Assembly (NCBI GenBank): GCA_030684815.1
Contig: JAUXXQ010000147.1
Location: 1 to 32,587 of the forward strand
Source of the DNA: Methylobacter sp.
GTDB lineage: Bacteria > Pseudomonadota > Gammaproteobacteria > Methylococcales > Methylomonadaceae
Direction: 5' to 3'
Length of the DNA stretch: 32,587 bases
Below the pieces are notes generated by a model, which saw nothing but the letters and a program-made list of their open reading frames with translations, did not search any database and was not told the origin of the DNA. The position numbers were made by a program, and so were the translations under genes. Positions 8,409 to 15,780 of the stretch are shown piece after piece (position 1 is the stretch's first letter; each line of letters begins with the position of its first letter).

Positions 8409-9425
8409 TTAAAGTGCTCTACCGAAAGAGAACAGGTTTTGTAACGATTGCATGATGCGATCCAAGGCAAAACCAATCAGCCCGATGGTAAACACCGCGA
8501 CCATGATCCGACCCAAGGAATTGGAACTGCCGTTCTGGAATTCATCCCAGACGAATTTGCCCAACCCCGGATTTTGCGCCAGCATTTCCGCCGCAATCAG
8601 CACCATCCAGCCCACGCCCAGCGACAAACGCATCCCGGTAAAAATGTAAGGCAAGGCGGACGGCAACACGATTTTCTTAATTTGTGTGCTCCAGCTAAGC
8701 CGCAACACCTTGCCGACATTGATCAAATCTTTGTCTATCGAGGACACGCCGATGGCGGTATTAATCAACGTCGGCCACAGCGAACACAAGGTGACGGTCA
8801 CCGCTGAAGTCAGGAACGACTTTTCAAACCAGGCATCGTCGCCGCTCACATACACCGCACTGACCACCAACGTGACGATAGGCAGCCAAGCCAACGGCGA
8901 TACCGGCTTGAAAATCTGCACCAGCGGGTTGATCGCGGTGTTGAACACCGGGCTCATACCGCAGAACAGGCCGAGCGGCACAGCGATCAAGGTCGCAATG
9001 ATAAAGCCTGCAAACACCGTGTACAGGCTGGTGTAAATCTTATCCAGGTAGGTGGCTTGGCCGTTATAGGGGCGGATTTTGATTTCAGCCGCCGGGTCTT
9101 CCGCGAGCTTTTGCTCATTACGCGCTTGCTGGCGTTGGTAATATTCGGCCTCTTTAGTGCGTTCGGCGAAATGATCGTGCAGCAACCCGCCTGCCTCGTG
9201 CCAGACCGCGACCGGGCCGGGGATAGTGCCCAGGCTGGTGTTGACTTTCGATGCGGAAAAACTCCAAAGCCCCAGAAAGACCATGAATGCAAGAATAGGC
9301 ACGCCCATAATCAGCCACAACTGGCGGATTTGCAGCGTGGGGTTTTCACCGGCAGCTATTTTTACCAGCGGGACAAACCAGGTCAGTCCGGTTATGTTTA
9401 AAAACTTTATCAGTTGCTTATGCAT
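8409..9425 (-). CDS. nrtB: Nitrate ABC transporter permease
   Basis: The product (338 residues) is an inner-membrane permease of the NrtB/SsuC/TauC type. It has several hydrophobic segments and the EAA-like cytoplasmic loop DLINVGKVLRLSWSTQIKKI followed by VLPSALPYIFTGMRLSLGVGWM. One long hydrophobic helix lies near residues 35-60. It is followed by a charged stretch (ERTKEAEYYQRQQARNEQKL) of about 50 residues before the core, longer than in minimal SsuC-like permeases. The start at 9425 (MHKQLIKFLN) is chosen because AAGGT precedes it; an upstream ATG at 9494 would fall in a repeat. It lies between nrtA and nrtCD and partners both. Confidence 0.92.
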   Translation of the reverse strand: MHKQLIKFLNITGLTWFVPLVKIAAGENPTLQIRQLWLIMGVPILAFMVFLGLWSFSASKVNTSLGTIPGPVAVWHEAGGLLHDHFAERTKEAEYYQRQQARNEQKLAEDPAAEIKIRPYNGQATYLDKIYTSLYTVFAGFIIATLIAVPLGLFCGMSPVFNTAINPLVQIFKPVSPLAWLPIVTLVVSAVYVSGDDAWFEKSFLTSAVTVTLCSLWPTLINTAIGVSSIDKDLINVGKVLRLSWSTQIKKIVLPSALPYIFTGMRLSLGVGWMVLIAAEMLAQNPGLGKFVWDEFQNGSSNSLGRIMVAVFTIGLIGFALDRIMQSLQNLFSFGRAL

Positions 9426-9496
9426 GGTCGGTACCTTTGAGAGCAGGTGAAAGGTGAAAAGGATAAGCCTGGTGGGCAATGCTTTTCTGGTCATGA

Positions 9497-9602
9497 TTTT
9501 TAACCGCAGAGTTACGCAGAGTTCGGCGCAAAGTTTCGCAGAGTTTTCTTGATGTTACTTTGCGTGACTCTGCGCCAACCTTTGCGTTACTCTGCGGTTA
9601 AA
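9497..9602. repeat. Inverted repeat built on TTTAACCGCAGAGT
   Basis: The left side starts TTTTTAACCGCAGAGTTACG and the right side ends CGTTACTCTGCGGTTAAA, with internal CGCAGAGT/ACTCTGCG copies, forming an imperfect long palindrome. A further fragment TTTTTAACCGCAGAG lies at about 9620-9634. It fills most of the 265-bp gap between nrtA and nrtB, so transcript folding there could set the ratio of binding protein to permease. The rest of the gap shows nothing else. Confidence 0.65.
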
Positions 9603-9690
9603 TAATGCCTACCCAGTTATTTTTAACCGCAGAGCCCGGTAGATACTTGTGTATAACGATGAGCGCTGGAACTTGGGAACAATGGCATGA

Positions 9691-11088
9691 CTATCCGTCA
9701 ACCACCTTGCCGCCGACCACTTTTTGTTTGCCTTTAAGACCGATAGGAAATTGGGTCAGATAATCGTTAGGCTTGGTGGCATCAAAAGTCACACCGTCAA
9801 TAAAGTCAGCGTTGGGCGGCTTGATGCCGGTTTCGCTGTCAGCCGGAAAATCGCTGGCTTTCGCTTTGCCTTCGGCAATCAGTGCATTGGCCGCCGCCCT
9901 GTAGATGTCAGGGCGATACACTTTTTTAGCGGTTTCCAGATACCACTCATCCGGTTTGTATTCGTTAATTTGTCCCCAGCGGCGCATTTGGGTCAGGCTC
10001 CAGACCGCATCGCTGTAATAAGGGTAAGAACCGTTATGACGGAAAAAAACGTTGAAATCGGGCAAGTCGCGCTTGTCGCCTTTTTCATATTCGAAAGTGC
10101 CGTTCATGCTATTGGCGATGACTTCGTAATCAGCGCCGACATATTGTTTTTGCGACAGCATTTCCACGCCTTCGTTGCGATTTTTGTTGTTTTCCGCATC
10201 CAGCCACATTGAAGCGCGGATCAAGGCTTTGATGACCGCTTTGTGGGTATTGGGGTTTTTCTCCGCCCATTCTTTGTTCACGCCGAAGATTTTTTCCGCG
10301 CTGTTTTTCATCAATTCATAATCGCTGATCACCGGTACGCCGATGCCTTTAATCACCGCTTGCTGGTTCCACGGTTCGCCGACGCAGTAGCCGACAATCG
10401 TGCCCGAATCCATAGTCGAGGGCATTTGCGGCGGCGGCGTGACTGACAAAATGGCTTCGGCATCAATATTGCCGGAGGTATCTTCAGGCGGCGCATAAAA
10501 GCCGGGCTTAATGCCGCCAGCCGCCAGCCAGTAACGCAGTTTCATATTGTGGGTACCGACCGGAAAGGTCATCGCCATGTTAAACGGCTTTCCTGCCGCT
10601 TTGTATTTTTCCAGCACCGGCTTTAAGGTATCGGCGCTGATCGGATGCACCGGCTTGCCGTCTTTGACCGGAATCTGCGGCTTCATTTGATTCCAGACAT
10701 CGTTGGATACCGTTATCGCATCGCCGTTTAAGGTCATAGTGAATGCGCTGACAATATCGGCCTTGGTGCCGTAACCGATGGCCGCGCCAAAAGGTAGCGT
10801 TGCCAGCATGTGCGCGCCGTCCAGTTCGCCGCTGACCACACGATCCAATAACACTTTCCAGTTGGCTTGCGCCTCGACTTGTACGGAAAGGCCTTCGTCT
10901 TCGAAATAACCTTTTTCCAAAGCAACCGCCAACGGCGCCATATCGGTTAGTTTAATGAAGCCGAGTTTAAGGCTGTCTTTTTCCAGCTTTTCAGCGGAAT
11001 AAACGGTGACTGAAAAGGTTAACAGCGACGCCGCTACAACCAGTGCCGTAATCCGTTTTTTAATAGTAAATCGTCCGGTTTGTTTCAT
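9691..11088 (-). CDS. nrtA: Nitrate ABC transporter substrate-binding protein
   Basis: This 465-residue protein is of the NrtA/CmpA family and binds nitrate in the periplasm for NrtB-NrtCD. It has an N-terminal signal peptide (basic KKR then a hydrophobic run, cleavage probably after VYSA). The mature part begins with LKLGFIKLTDMAPLAVALEK, and typical family segments follow: VSGELDGAHMLATLPFGAAI, TFPVGTHNMKLRYWLAAGGI, YCVGEPWNQQAV. The signal peptide separates it from NasS, the cytoplasmic NrtA-like sensor. GAGGT precedes the start. It is the first gene of the leftward operon, about 30 bp after the leader terminator, so its expression should depend directly on antitermination. Confidence 0.93.
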   Translation of the reverse strand: MKQTGRFTIKKRITALVVAASLLTFSVTVYSAEKLEKDSLKLGFIKLTDMAPLAVALEKGYFEDEGLSVQVEAQANWKVLLDRVVSGELDGAHMLATLPFGAAIGYGTKADIVSAFTMTLNGDAITVSNDVWNQMKPQIPVKDGKPVHPISADTLKPVLEKYKAAGKPFNMAMTFPVGTHNMKLRYWLAAGGIKPGFYAPPEDTSGNIDAEAILSVTPPPQMPSTMDSGTIVGYCVGEPWNQQAVIKGIGVPVISDYELMKNSAEKIFGVNKEWAEKNPNTHKAVIKALIRASMWLDAENNKNRNEGVEMLSQKQYVGADYEVIANSMNGTFEYEKGDKRDLPDFNVFFRHNGSYPYYSDAVWSLTQMRRWGQINEYKPDEWYLETAKKVYRPDIYRAAANALIAEGKAKASDFPADSETGIKPPNADFIDGVTFDATKPNDYLTQFPIGLKGKQKVVGGKVVDG

Positions 11089-11117
11089 ATTGACCTCAAC
11101 ACATCTGAAAAATCAGT

Positions 11118-11170
11118 AAAAAAAAAGCGTCACCCTACGGAATACGCACTGTACTCAGCCGGGTAGACGC
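11118..11170 (-). terminator. Intrinsic terminator in the nrtA leader
   Basis: Read on the minus strand, GCGTCTACCC pairs with GGGTGACGC (one bulged T), enclosing further pairing, and is directly followed by nine T residues (A-run at 11118-11126 on the plus strand). It lies between the two-hairpin ANTAR target and the nrtA start, in the position expected for a regulated attenuator. Confidence 0.85.
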
Positions 11171-11181
11171 CTTTGTCTGTT

Positions 11182-11228
11182 TTGGTCCAGCATTGGACCA
11201 AGATTTTTTAGTGCTCCGCCATTGGAGC
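11182..11228 (-). promoter_or_regulatory. ANTAR target: two hexaloop hairpins (P1 and P2)
   Basis: On the minus strand P1 (11228-11213) is GCTCC, loop AATGGC, GGAGC. P2 (11201-11182) is TTGGTCC, loop AATGCT, GGACCAA. Both loops are six bases with A at position 1 and G at position 4, which is the known ANTAR recognition pattern, and 11 nt separate the hairpins. The terminator follows P2 by 11 nt. A nasT-type ANTAR gene lies about 1.2 kb away. Known nas leaders of Klebsiella and Azotobacter work in this way: regulator binding prevents termination when nitrate is present. Confidence 0.88.
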
Positions 11229-11243
11229 CTCTGTTGGATTAAA

Positions 11244-11259
11244 AGCAATCGTTATGCCA
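11244..11259 (-). promoter_or_regulatory. Sigma-54 (-24/-12) promoter for the nrtA operon
   Basis: The minus strand reads TGGCATAACGATTGCT, a full match to TGGCAYRNNNNTTGCW with the required ten bases between GG and GC. Transcription would begin near 11233, just upstream of hairpin P1, so the whole antitermination leader is transcribed. This implies NtrC-type nitrogen control of initiation. Confidence 0.8.
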
Positions 11260-11457
11260 AAATTGCCTGCTGGCTTTTTTATGTAAATTATCTAATAAAT
11301 ACAGTAATTTAAAATCATGCTCTTGAGGCGCAATAAGAGCGAGCAACTGAAAACTATGCATCGAATGGGTGCGCGTTTTCTGCAAATTGCACCAATTAAG
11401 TTCTTCTGACCTGCGCACCATGAGGACGCAGCCGCCGTCCTGAGCATTACTGACATT

Positions 11458-11473
11458 CGGCATAAAACCTGCT
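11458..11473 (+). promoter_or_regulatory. Candidate sigma-54 promoter for the GAF gene
   Basis: CGGCATAAAACCTGCT keeps GG-N10-GC but differs from consensus at two positions (CGG, CTGC). It would start transcripts near 11484, upstream of the ATG at 11509 but downstream of the TTG at 11479. Tentative. Confidence 0.35.
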
Positions 11474-11508
11474 GTTGCTTGAACAACGCCACTAAAACAA
11501 ACAATTTG

Positions 11509-12426
11509 ATGAAAACATTTATTAAAGTCACGGAAATATGGATACCGACAAAAGACCGCACCCGTTTGGAGTTTAGCGCCGGGCTGTATGGCTCTTTGCA
11601 TGAATTTCGCGTCGCCAGCGAAAAGGAATCTTTCGCTTATGATGAAGGTTTGCCCGGCAAAGCGTGGGCTGCCGGTCATCCTGTGGTATTGACCGAATTC
11701 GATCAGTCTTATTTCAAGCGGACAACATCGGCTAAAAAAGCCGGTTTAACTTGCGCGATTGCCATGCCGATTTTTTCCGGCGAATTTTTAATGGCCGTGG
11801 TGGTTTTTTTGTGCGGGGACGACCAGCATCATGCCGGAGCCATAGAAGTGTGGAGTAACAGTTCGGGGAACAATGCCGATTTGGCGGTTGTTGACGGCTA
11901 TTACGGCACGCTGGATGATTTTGCCAGCCTATCCAGAAGCATGACCTTCTGCAAAGGTGCCGGTTTGCCGGGGCAAGTATGGCAACAAGGTATGCCGATG
12001 CTGATAGAAGACCTGGGCGTGTCGCCGACATTCATCCGTAGCGCAGAGGCCAAAAAGGCCGGAATCACGACGGCGCTTGGCATCCCGATTTCGGTTGCGG
12101 CACAGCAAGTTTATATTATGACTTTCCTGTCGGCTAAAGCCACGCCGATTGCCCGGCGCATACAAATATGGGCGCCGGATGCCAGCGGTCAGAATCTGGT
12201 ATGCCGTTCGGGATATAGCAAACAAAATGATGAATTGGCGGAAATCTTTGAGGCTGTTTCATTCCGCAAAGGTGAAGGGCTATTGGGCCGAGTCTGGTTG
12301 ACCGGCGTCCCGCTTATCAGGAATAACGCAAAAACGGTTCTAGGGGAGGGCGGGGTCAATTCCATGCTTGCCCTGCCTGTTATAGAAGGCGGGACGTTAA
12401 AAGCCGTGGTTGCTTTTTTATTTTAG
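11509..12426 (+). CDS. Tandem GAF-domain protein, probable nitrate/nitrogen sensor partner
   Basis: This 305-residue soluble protein appears to be two diverged GAF-like repeats. The first (about 1-145) contains EIWIPTKDRTRLEF, GLPGKAWAAGHPVVL, SAKKAGLTCAIAMPIF and AVVVFLCG. The second (about 190-305) contains IQIWAPDASGQNLVCRSGY, KGEGLLGRVWLTGVPLI, LALPVIEGGTLKAVVAFLF. A middle segment (GLPGQVWQQGMPMLI, EAKKAGITTALGIPI) repeats the same theme, so there may be two and a half units. There is no output domain. An in-frame TTG at 11479 is an alternative start; neither start has a clear ribosome site. It is divergent from nrtA and its 3' end overlaps the ANTAR regulator gene by 9 bp. A role as the signal-sensing partner of NasT, replacing NasS, is inferred from position. 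Confidence 0.75.
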   Translation: MKTFIKVTEIWIPTKDRTRLEFSAGLYGSLHEFRVASEKESFAYDEGLPGKAWAAGHPVVLTEFDQSYFKRTTSAKKAGLTCAIAMPIFSGEFLMAVVVFLCGDDQHHAGAIEVWSNSSGNNADLAVVDGYYGTLDDFASLSRSMTFCKGAGLPGQVWQQGMPMLIEDLGVSPTFIRSAEAKKAGITTALGIPISVAAQQVYIMTFLSAKATPIARRIQIWAPDASGQNLVCRSGYSKQNDELAEIFEAVSFRKGEGLLGRVWLTGVPLIRNNAKTVLGEGGVNSMLALPVIEGGTLKAVVAFLF

Positions 12427-12993
12427 CAGCTCGGCCATGGCGATAACGTTTTTCGCCATTTCGCCGATGGTAATCGTGCGATCCATCGCCAGTTTTCTCA
12501 GGGTGTGATAAGCATCGTCTTCGCTAAAACCTCGGGTTTTGATCAAGATGCCTTTTGCCCGGTCGATGAGTTTGCGTTCTTCCAGCCGGGCTTTGGTTTT
12601 TTCCAATTCGTTGTTAAGCCGCTGTTGCCGGTTAAATCTGGCCACGGCGACCTTGATAATACTGTCAATACGGCTGATTTCCAGGCCGTTAATAAGATAG
12701 GCGCTAACGTCGGTATCAATAACCTGATTAATGCTATCTAGGCTATCGTCGGCGGTAAACATAATAATGGGTAGCGGATGGTTCTGTTTAATAAAATGAA
12801 GCTGGTGTAAATATTTTTGCGGACTGTCGATCTGATAAATAATCAGGTTTGGGTTGTGCTTGGTTATTAATGTATCAATATCAACTTCAGGCGTTGTCGC
12901 ACAGACGACCGCATAGCCGTTACTGAGCAATTGTTTTGCTAATAACGGCTTAGTCGCTTCATCTTCGATAAGTAATATATTGAGTGCGTTCAT
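12418..12993 (-). CDS. nasT: ANTAR-domain response regulator, NasT-type antiterminator
   Basis: This 191-residue protein has an N-terminal receiver-like domain (ILLIEDE, LPIIMFTADDS) and a C-terminal ANTAR RNA-binding domain (ARLEERKLIDRAKGILIKTRG, DDAYHTLRKLAMDRTITIGEMA), joined by a coiled coil (NRQQRLNNELEKTK). The usual phosphoacceptor Asp is absent: the strand reads NLIIYQID, with Gln at that position, so it is probably not phosphorylated. The start at 12993 gives a standard receiver N-terminus; the upstream ATG at 13053 would add 20 unlikely residues. Expected role: bind the two hexaloop hairpins in the nrtA leader and allow read-through. NasT is normally held by NasS, which I do not find here. 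Confidence 0.88.
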   Translation of the reverse strand: MNALNILLIEDEATKPLLAKQLLSNGYAVVCATTPEVDIDTLITKHNPNLIIYQIDSPQKYLHQLHFIKQNHPLPIIMFTADDSLDSINQVIDTDVSAYLINGLEISRIDSIIKVAVARFNRQQRLNNELEKTKARLEERKLIDRAKGILIKTRGFSEDDAYHTLRKLAMDRTITIGEMAKNVIAMAELLK

Positions 12994-13071
12994 TTCAAAT
13001 GTAAAAGCACAATCTGCGCCATTTATTACAACACAGACATCTAAGTCGGCCACGATAAAAAATACAATCAG

Positions 13072-13109
13072 TTACGCACAATTATCGAGCGTTATTTTTC
13101 ATTACGCAC
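13072..13109 (+). promoter_or_regulatory. Paired direct repeats upstream of the nirB promoter (candidate activator sites)
   Basis: TTACGCAC occurs at 13072-13079 and 13102-13109, exactly 30 bp apart (about three helical turns), and about 80-110 bp upstream of the sigma-54 -24 element. That is where enhancer sites for an NtrC-like activator would be expected. They are not a good match to the known NtrC palindrome, so the identity is open. Confidence 0.3.
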
Positions 13110-13186
13110 CACTCTAGCCCGGCAGCAAACTGAATGACTCAAGCGGATAAGGCATCAAGCCTTTAAATCCAGAGCTTTATCTGTTC

Positions 13187-13202
13187 TGGCATAGCCATTG
13201 CT
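13187..13202 (+). promoter_or_regulatory. Sigma-54 (-24/-12) promoter for nirBD-phzF
   Basis: TGGCATAGCCATTGCT fully matches TGGCAYRNNNNTTGCW and is nearly identical to the nrtA promoter (TGGCATAACGATTGCT). Transcription should begin about 13213, leaving a leader of some 30 nt with no room for an antitermination structure. A small hairpin AAGGCATCAAGCCTT lies upstream at about 13150-13164. Confidence 0.78.
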
Positions 13203-13242
13203 CTACAACTCCAAACAACAAACAACGCTATCGGGGTTTTAC

Positions 13243-15780
13243 ATGAGCGAAAAACAAACATTGGTTGTCATTGGCAACGGCATGGTTGGCCAGCATTTTC
13301 TGGCTAACTTGGTCGACAGCCCCCTTAAAGAGCAGTACGAAATCATCACTTTTTGCGAAGAGCCTAGGGCGGCATACGACCGGGTGCATTTGTCGTCTTT
13401 TTTCACCGGCACCACAGCACAGGAATTGTCATTAGTCGAAGACGGTTTTTTTGAGCGGCACGGCATTACCCTTCACTTAGGCGACAAGGCCGCCAGCATC
13501 GACCGGACGGCCAAAACCGTGACCTCGGCAAAAGGTGTCAATATTGCTTACGACAAGCTGGTGTTGGCGACCGGTTCTTATCCATTCGTGCCGCCCGTTC
13601 CTGGGCATGACCGGGCGCAATGTCTGGTTTACCGCACCATTGAGGATCTGGAAGCCATGGCCGCTGCGGCCAAAACCGGCAAGATCGGCACCGTGGTCGG
13701 CGGCGGCTTGTTGGGGCTTGAAGCGGCCAAGGCGTTAATGGATTTAGGTTTAAAAACTCATGTGGTCGAATTTGCGCCGCGCTTAATGGCGGTGCAGCTC
13801 GATGACGCAGGCGGCGCGATGCTGCGGCTCAAGATTGAAAATCTGGGCGTGACCGTGCATACCGGCAAAAATACCAGCATCATTACCGACGGCGAGCACT
13901 GCGTGAACAAGATGTGTTTTGCCGACGGCGAAGAATTGGAAACCGACATTGTGCTGTTTTCGGCGGGGATTCGTCCACGCGACGAACTGGCCAGGGCTTG
14001 CGGGTTGGAAGTCGGACAGCGCGGCGGTATCATCATCGATAACCAATGCCGCACCTCCGACCCCAGCATTTATGCTATCGGCGAATGCGCCTTGTGGAAT
14101 GGCATGATTTACGGATTGGTCGCGCCGGGTTATACGATGGCGCGCACCGTCGTGGCCGATTTGGCAGGCAATGACGCCAGTTTTACCGGCGCGGACATGA
14201 GCACCAAGCTGAAACTGATGGGCGTTGATGTTGCCAGCATCGGCGACGCACACGCCAAAACCCAGGGCGCGATGGTTTACACTTACCAAAATGGTGCAAG
14301 CGAAGTGTATAAACGCCTGGTAGTCAGCCAGGATAAAAAGCAACTGCTCGGCGCGGTGCTGGTCGGCGATGCGTCGGGTTACAGCACTTTATTGCAATAT
14401 TGTCTGAACGGCATCGAGCTGCCGGAGAATCCCGATGCACTGATATTACCGCACCGTTCCGACGAATCGGTCGGCTTAGGCCCGGATGCGTTGCCCGCTT
14501 CGGCGCAAATTTGTTCCTGTTACGACGTGACCAAAGGCGCGATTTGTTCGGCGATTGAAGGCGGCTGCATGACCATGGGCGCGTTAAAAGCCGAAACCAA
14601 AGCCGCAACCGGTTGCGGCGGCTGTTCCGCGTTGCTTAAGTCGGTGCTGGATTCGGAATTGTCGAAACAGGGCTTTGAAGTCAATACCGATATTTGCGAG
14701 CATTTTGCCTATACCCGGCAGGATCTTCATAACTTGATTCGGGTTGAAGGGATTAAAACTTTTGCCGACTTGCTGCACAAACACGGCAAAGGCCACGGCT
14801 GCGAAATCTGCAAACCGACTATCGGTAATATCCTCGCTTCGCAATGGAATGAGCATATCTTGGAAAAAGACCATTTAGGCCTACAAGACACCAACGACAC
14901 CTATTTAGCCAATATGCAAAAAGATGGCACTTATTCGGTCGTGCCGCGCATCACCGGCGGCGAAATCAGCCCCGACATGCTGATTGCGTTGGGGCAGGTC
15001 GGGAAAAAATACAAGCTGTACACCAAAATCACCGGCGGCCAGCGCGTGGACTTATTTGGTGCGCGGGTCGATCAATTGCCGCATATCTGGAAAGAATTGA
15101 TAGACGCCGGTTTTGAATCAGGCCATGCTTACGGCAAATCCTTGCGCACGGTTAAATCCTGCGTCGGCAGCACTTGGTGCCGTTATGGCATCGATGACAG
15201 CGTGGGGCTGGCAATAGAACTGGAAAACCGCTACAAAGGCCTGCGCTCCCCGCATAAAATCAAATTCGCGGTCTCCGGTTGCACAAGGGAATGCGCCGAA
15301 GCGCAAGGCAAAGATGTTGGCGTTATCGCCACTGAAAACGGTTGGAACCTGTATGTCTGCGGCAACGGCGGCATGAAACCGCGCCATGCGGATTTATTCG
15401 CCACCGGTTTGGACAAGCCTACTTTGATTAAAACTATCGACCGCTTTTTGAGCTTTTATGTGCGCACCGCCGACCGTCTGCAACGCACCTCGGTTTGGAT
15501 GGAAAACATGGAAGGCGGCTTGGATTATTTAAAATCGGTAGTCATTGAAGATAAACTGGGGCTGTGCGATCAACTGGAGCAGCAAATGCAGTATGTGATC
15601 GACACCTATCAATGCGAATGGAAGACCGCGATTGAAGATGAAGCCAAACTCAAACGCTTCCGGCATTTCATTAACAGCGACCAGCCCGATGACAATATTG
15701 TTTTTGTTGAAGAGCGCGGCCAGATTAGACCTGCCGACGAAACCGAGCGGAAACATTTTAAACTGATGGAGATTGCATAA
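13243..15780 (+). CDS. nirB: Nitrite reductase (NADH), large subunit
   Basis: This 845-residue cytoplasmic enzyme reduces nitrite to ammonium. Domains in order: FAD Rossmann fold (VVIGNGMVGQHF), NAD fold (VVGGGLLGLEAAKAL), FAD region IYAIGECALWNG, BFD-like [2Fe-2S] domain (CSCYDV ... ATGCGGC at about residues 425-470), then the ferredoxin-like and siroheme/[4Fe-4S] domains. The cluster ligands are in CVGSTWC and SGCTRECAEAQGKD. The length fits the family. The start at 13243 has GGGG upstream; the in-frame TTG at 13198 falls inside the sigma-54 promoter and is rejected. nirD begins at the base after the nirB stop, so the two are coupled. Confidence 0.97.
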   Translation: MSEKQTLVVIGNGMVGQHFLANLVDSPLKEQYEIITFCEEPRAAYDRVHLSSFFTGTTAQELSLVEDGFFERHGITLHLGDKAASIDRTAKTVTSAKGVNIAYDKLVLATGSYPFVPPVPGHDRAQCLVYRTIEDLEAMAAAAKTGKIGTVVGGGLLGLEAAKALMDLGLKTHVVEFAPRLMAVQLDDAGGAMLRLKIENLGVTVHTGKNTSIITDGEHCVNKMCFADGEELETDIVLFSAGIRPRDELARACGLEVGQRGGIIIDNQCRTSDPSIYAIGECALWNGMIYGLVAPGYTMARTVVADLAGNDASFTGADMSTKLKLMGVDVASIGDAHAKTQGAMVYTYQNGASEVYKRLVVSQDKKQLLGAVLVGDASGYSTLLQYCLNGIELPENPDALILPHRSDESVGLGPDALPASAQICSCYDVTKGAICSAIEGGCMTMGALKAETKAATGCGGCSALLKSVLDSELSKQGFEVNTDICEHFAYTRQDLHNLIRVEGIKTFADLLHKHGKGHGCEICKPTIGNILASQWNEHILEKDHLGLQDTNDTYLANMQKDGTYSVVPRITGGEISPDMLIALGQVGKKYKLYTKITGGQRVDLFGARVDQLPHIWKELIDAGFESGHAYGKSLRTVKSCVGSTWCRYGIDDSVGLAIELENRYKGLRSPHKIKFAVSGCTRECAEAQGKDVGVIATENGWNLYVCGNGGMKPRHADLFATGLDKPTLIKTIDRFLSFYVRTADRLQRTSVWMENMEGGLDYLKSVVIEDKLGLCDQLEQQMQYVIDTYQCEWKTAIEDEAKLKRFRHFINSDQPDDNIVFVEERGQIRPADETERKHFKLMEIA

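Noticed and set aside
9691-11088. The NrtA-like protein as the missing NasS sensor
   Set aside because: It has a clear signal peptide and is first in the transporter operon, so it is the periplasmic binding protein.
13130-13242. A second ANTAR-type leader before nirB
   Set aside because: The hairpins there do not form a paired six-base-loop motif, no T-tailed terminator is present, and the sigma-54 promoter leaves only about 30 nt of leader.
13783-14343. Long minus-strand open frame of 186 codons opposite nirB
   Set aside because: A shadow of the GC-biased nirB coding frame with no recognisable domain.
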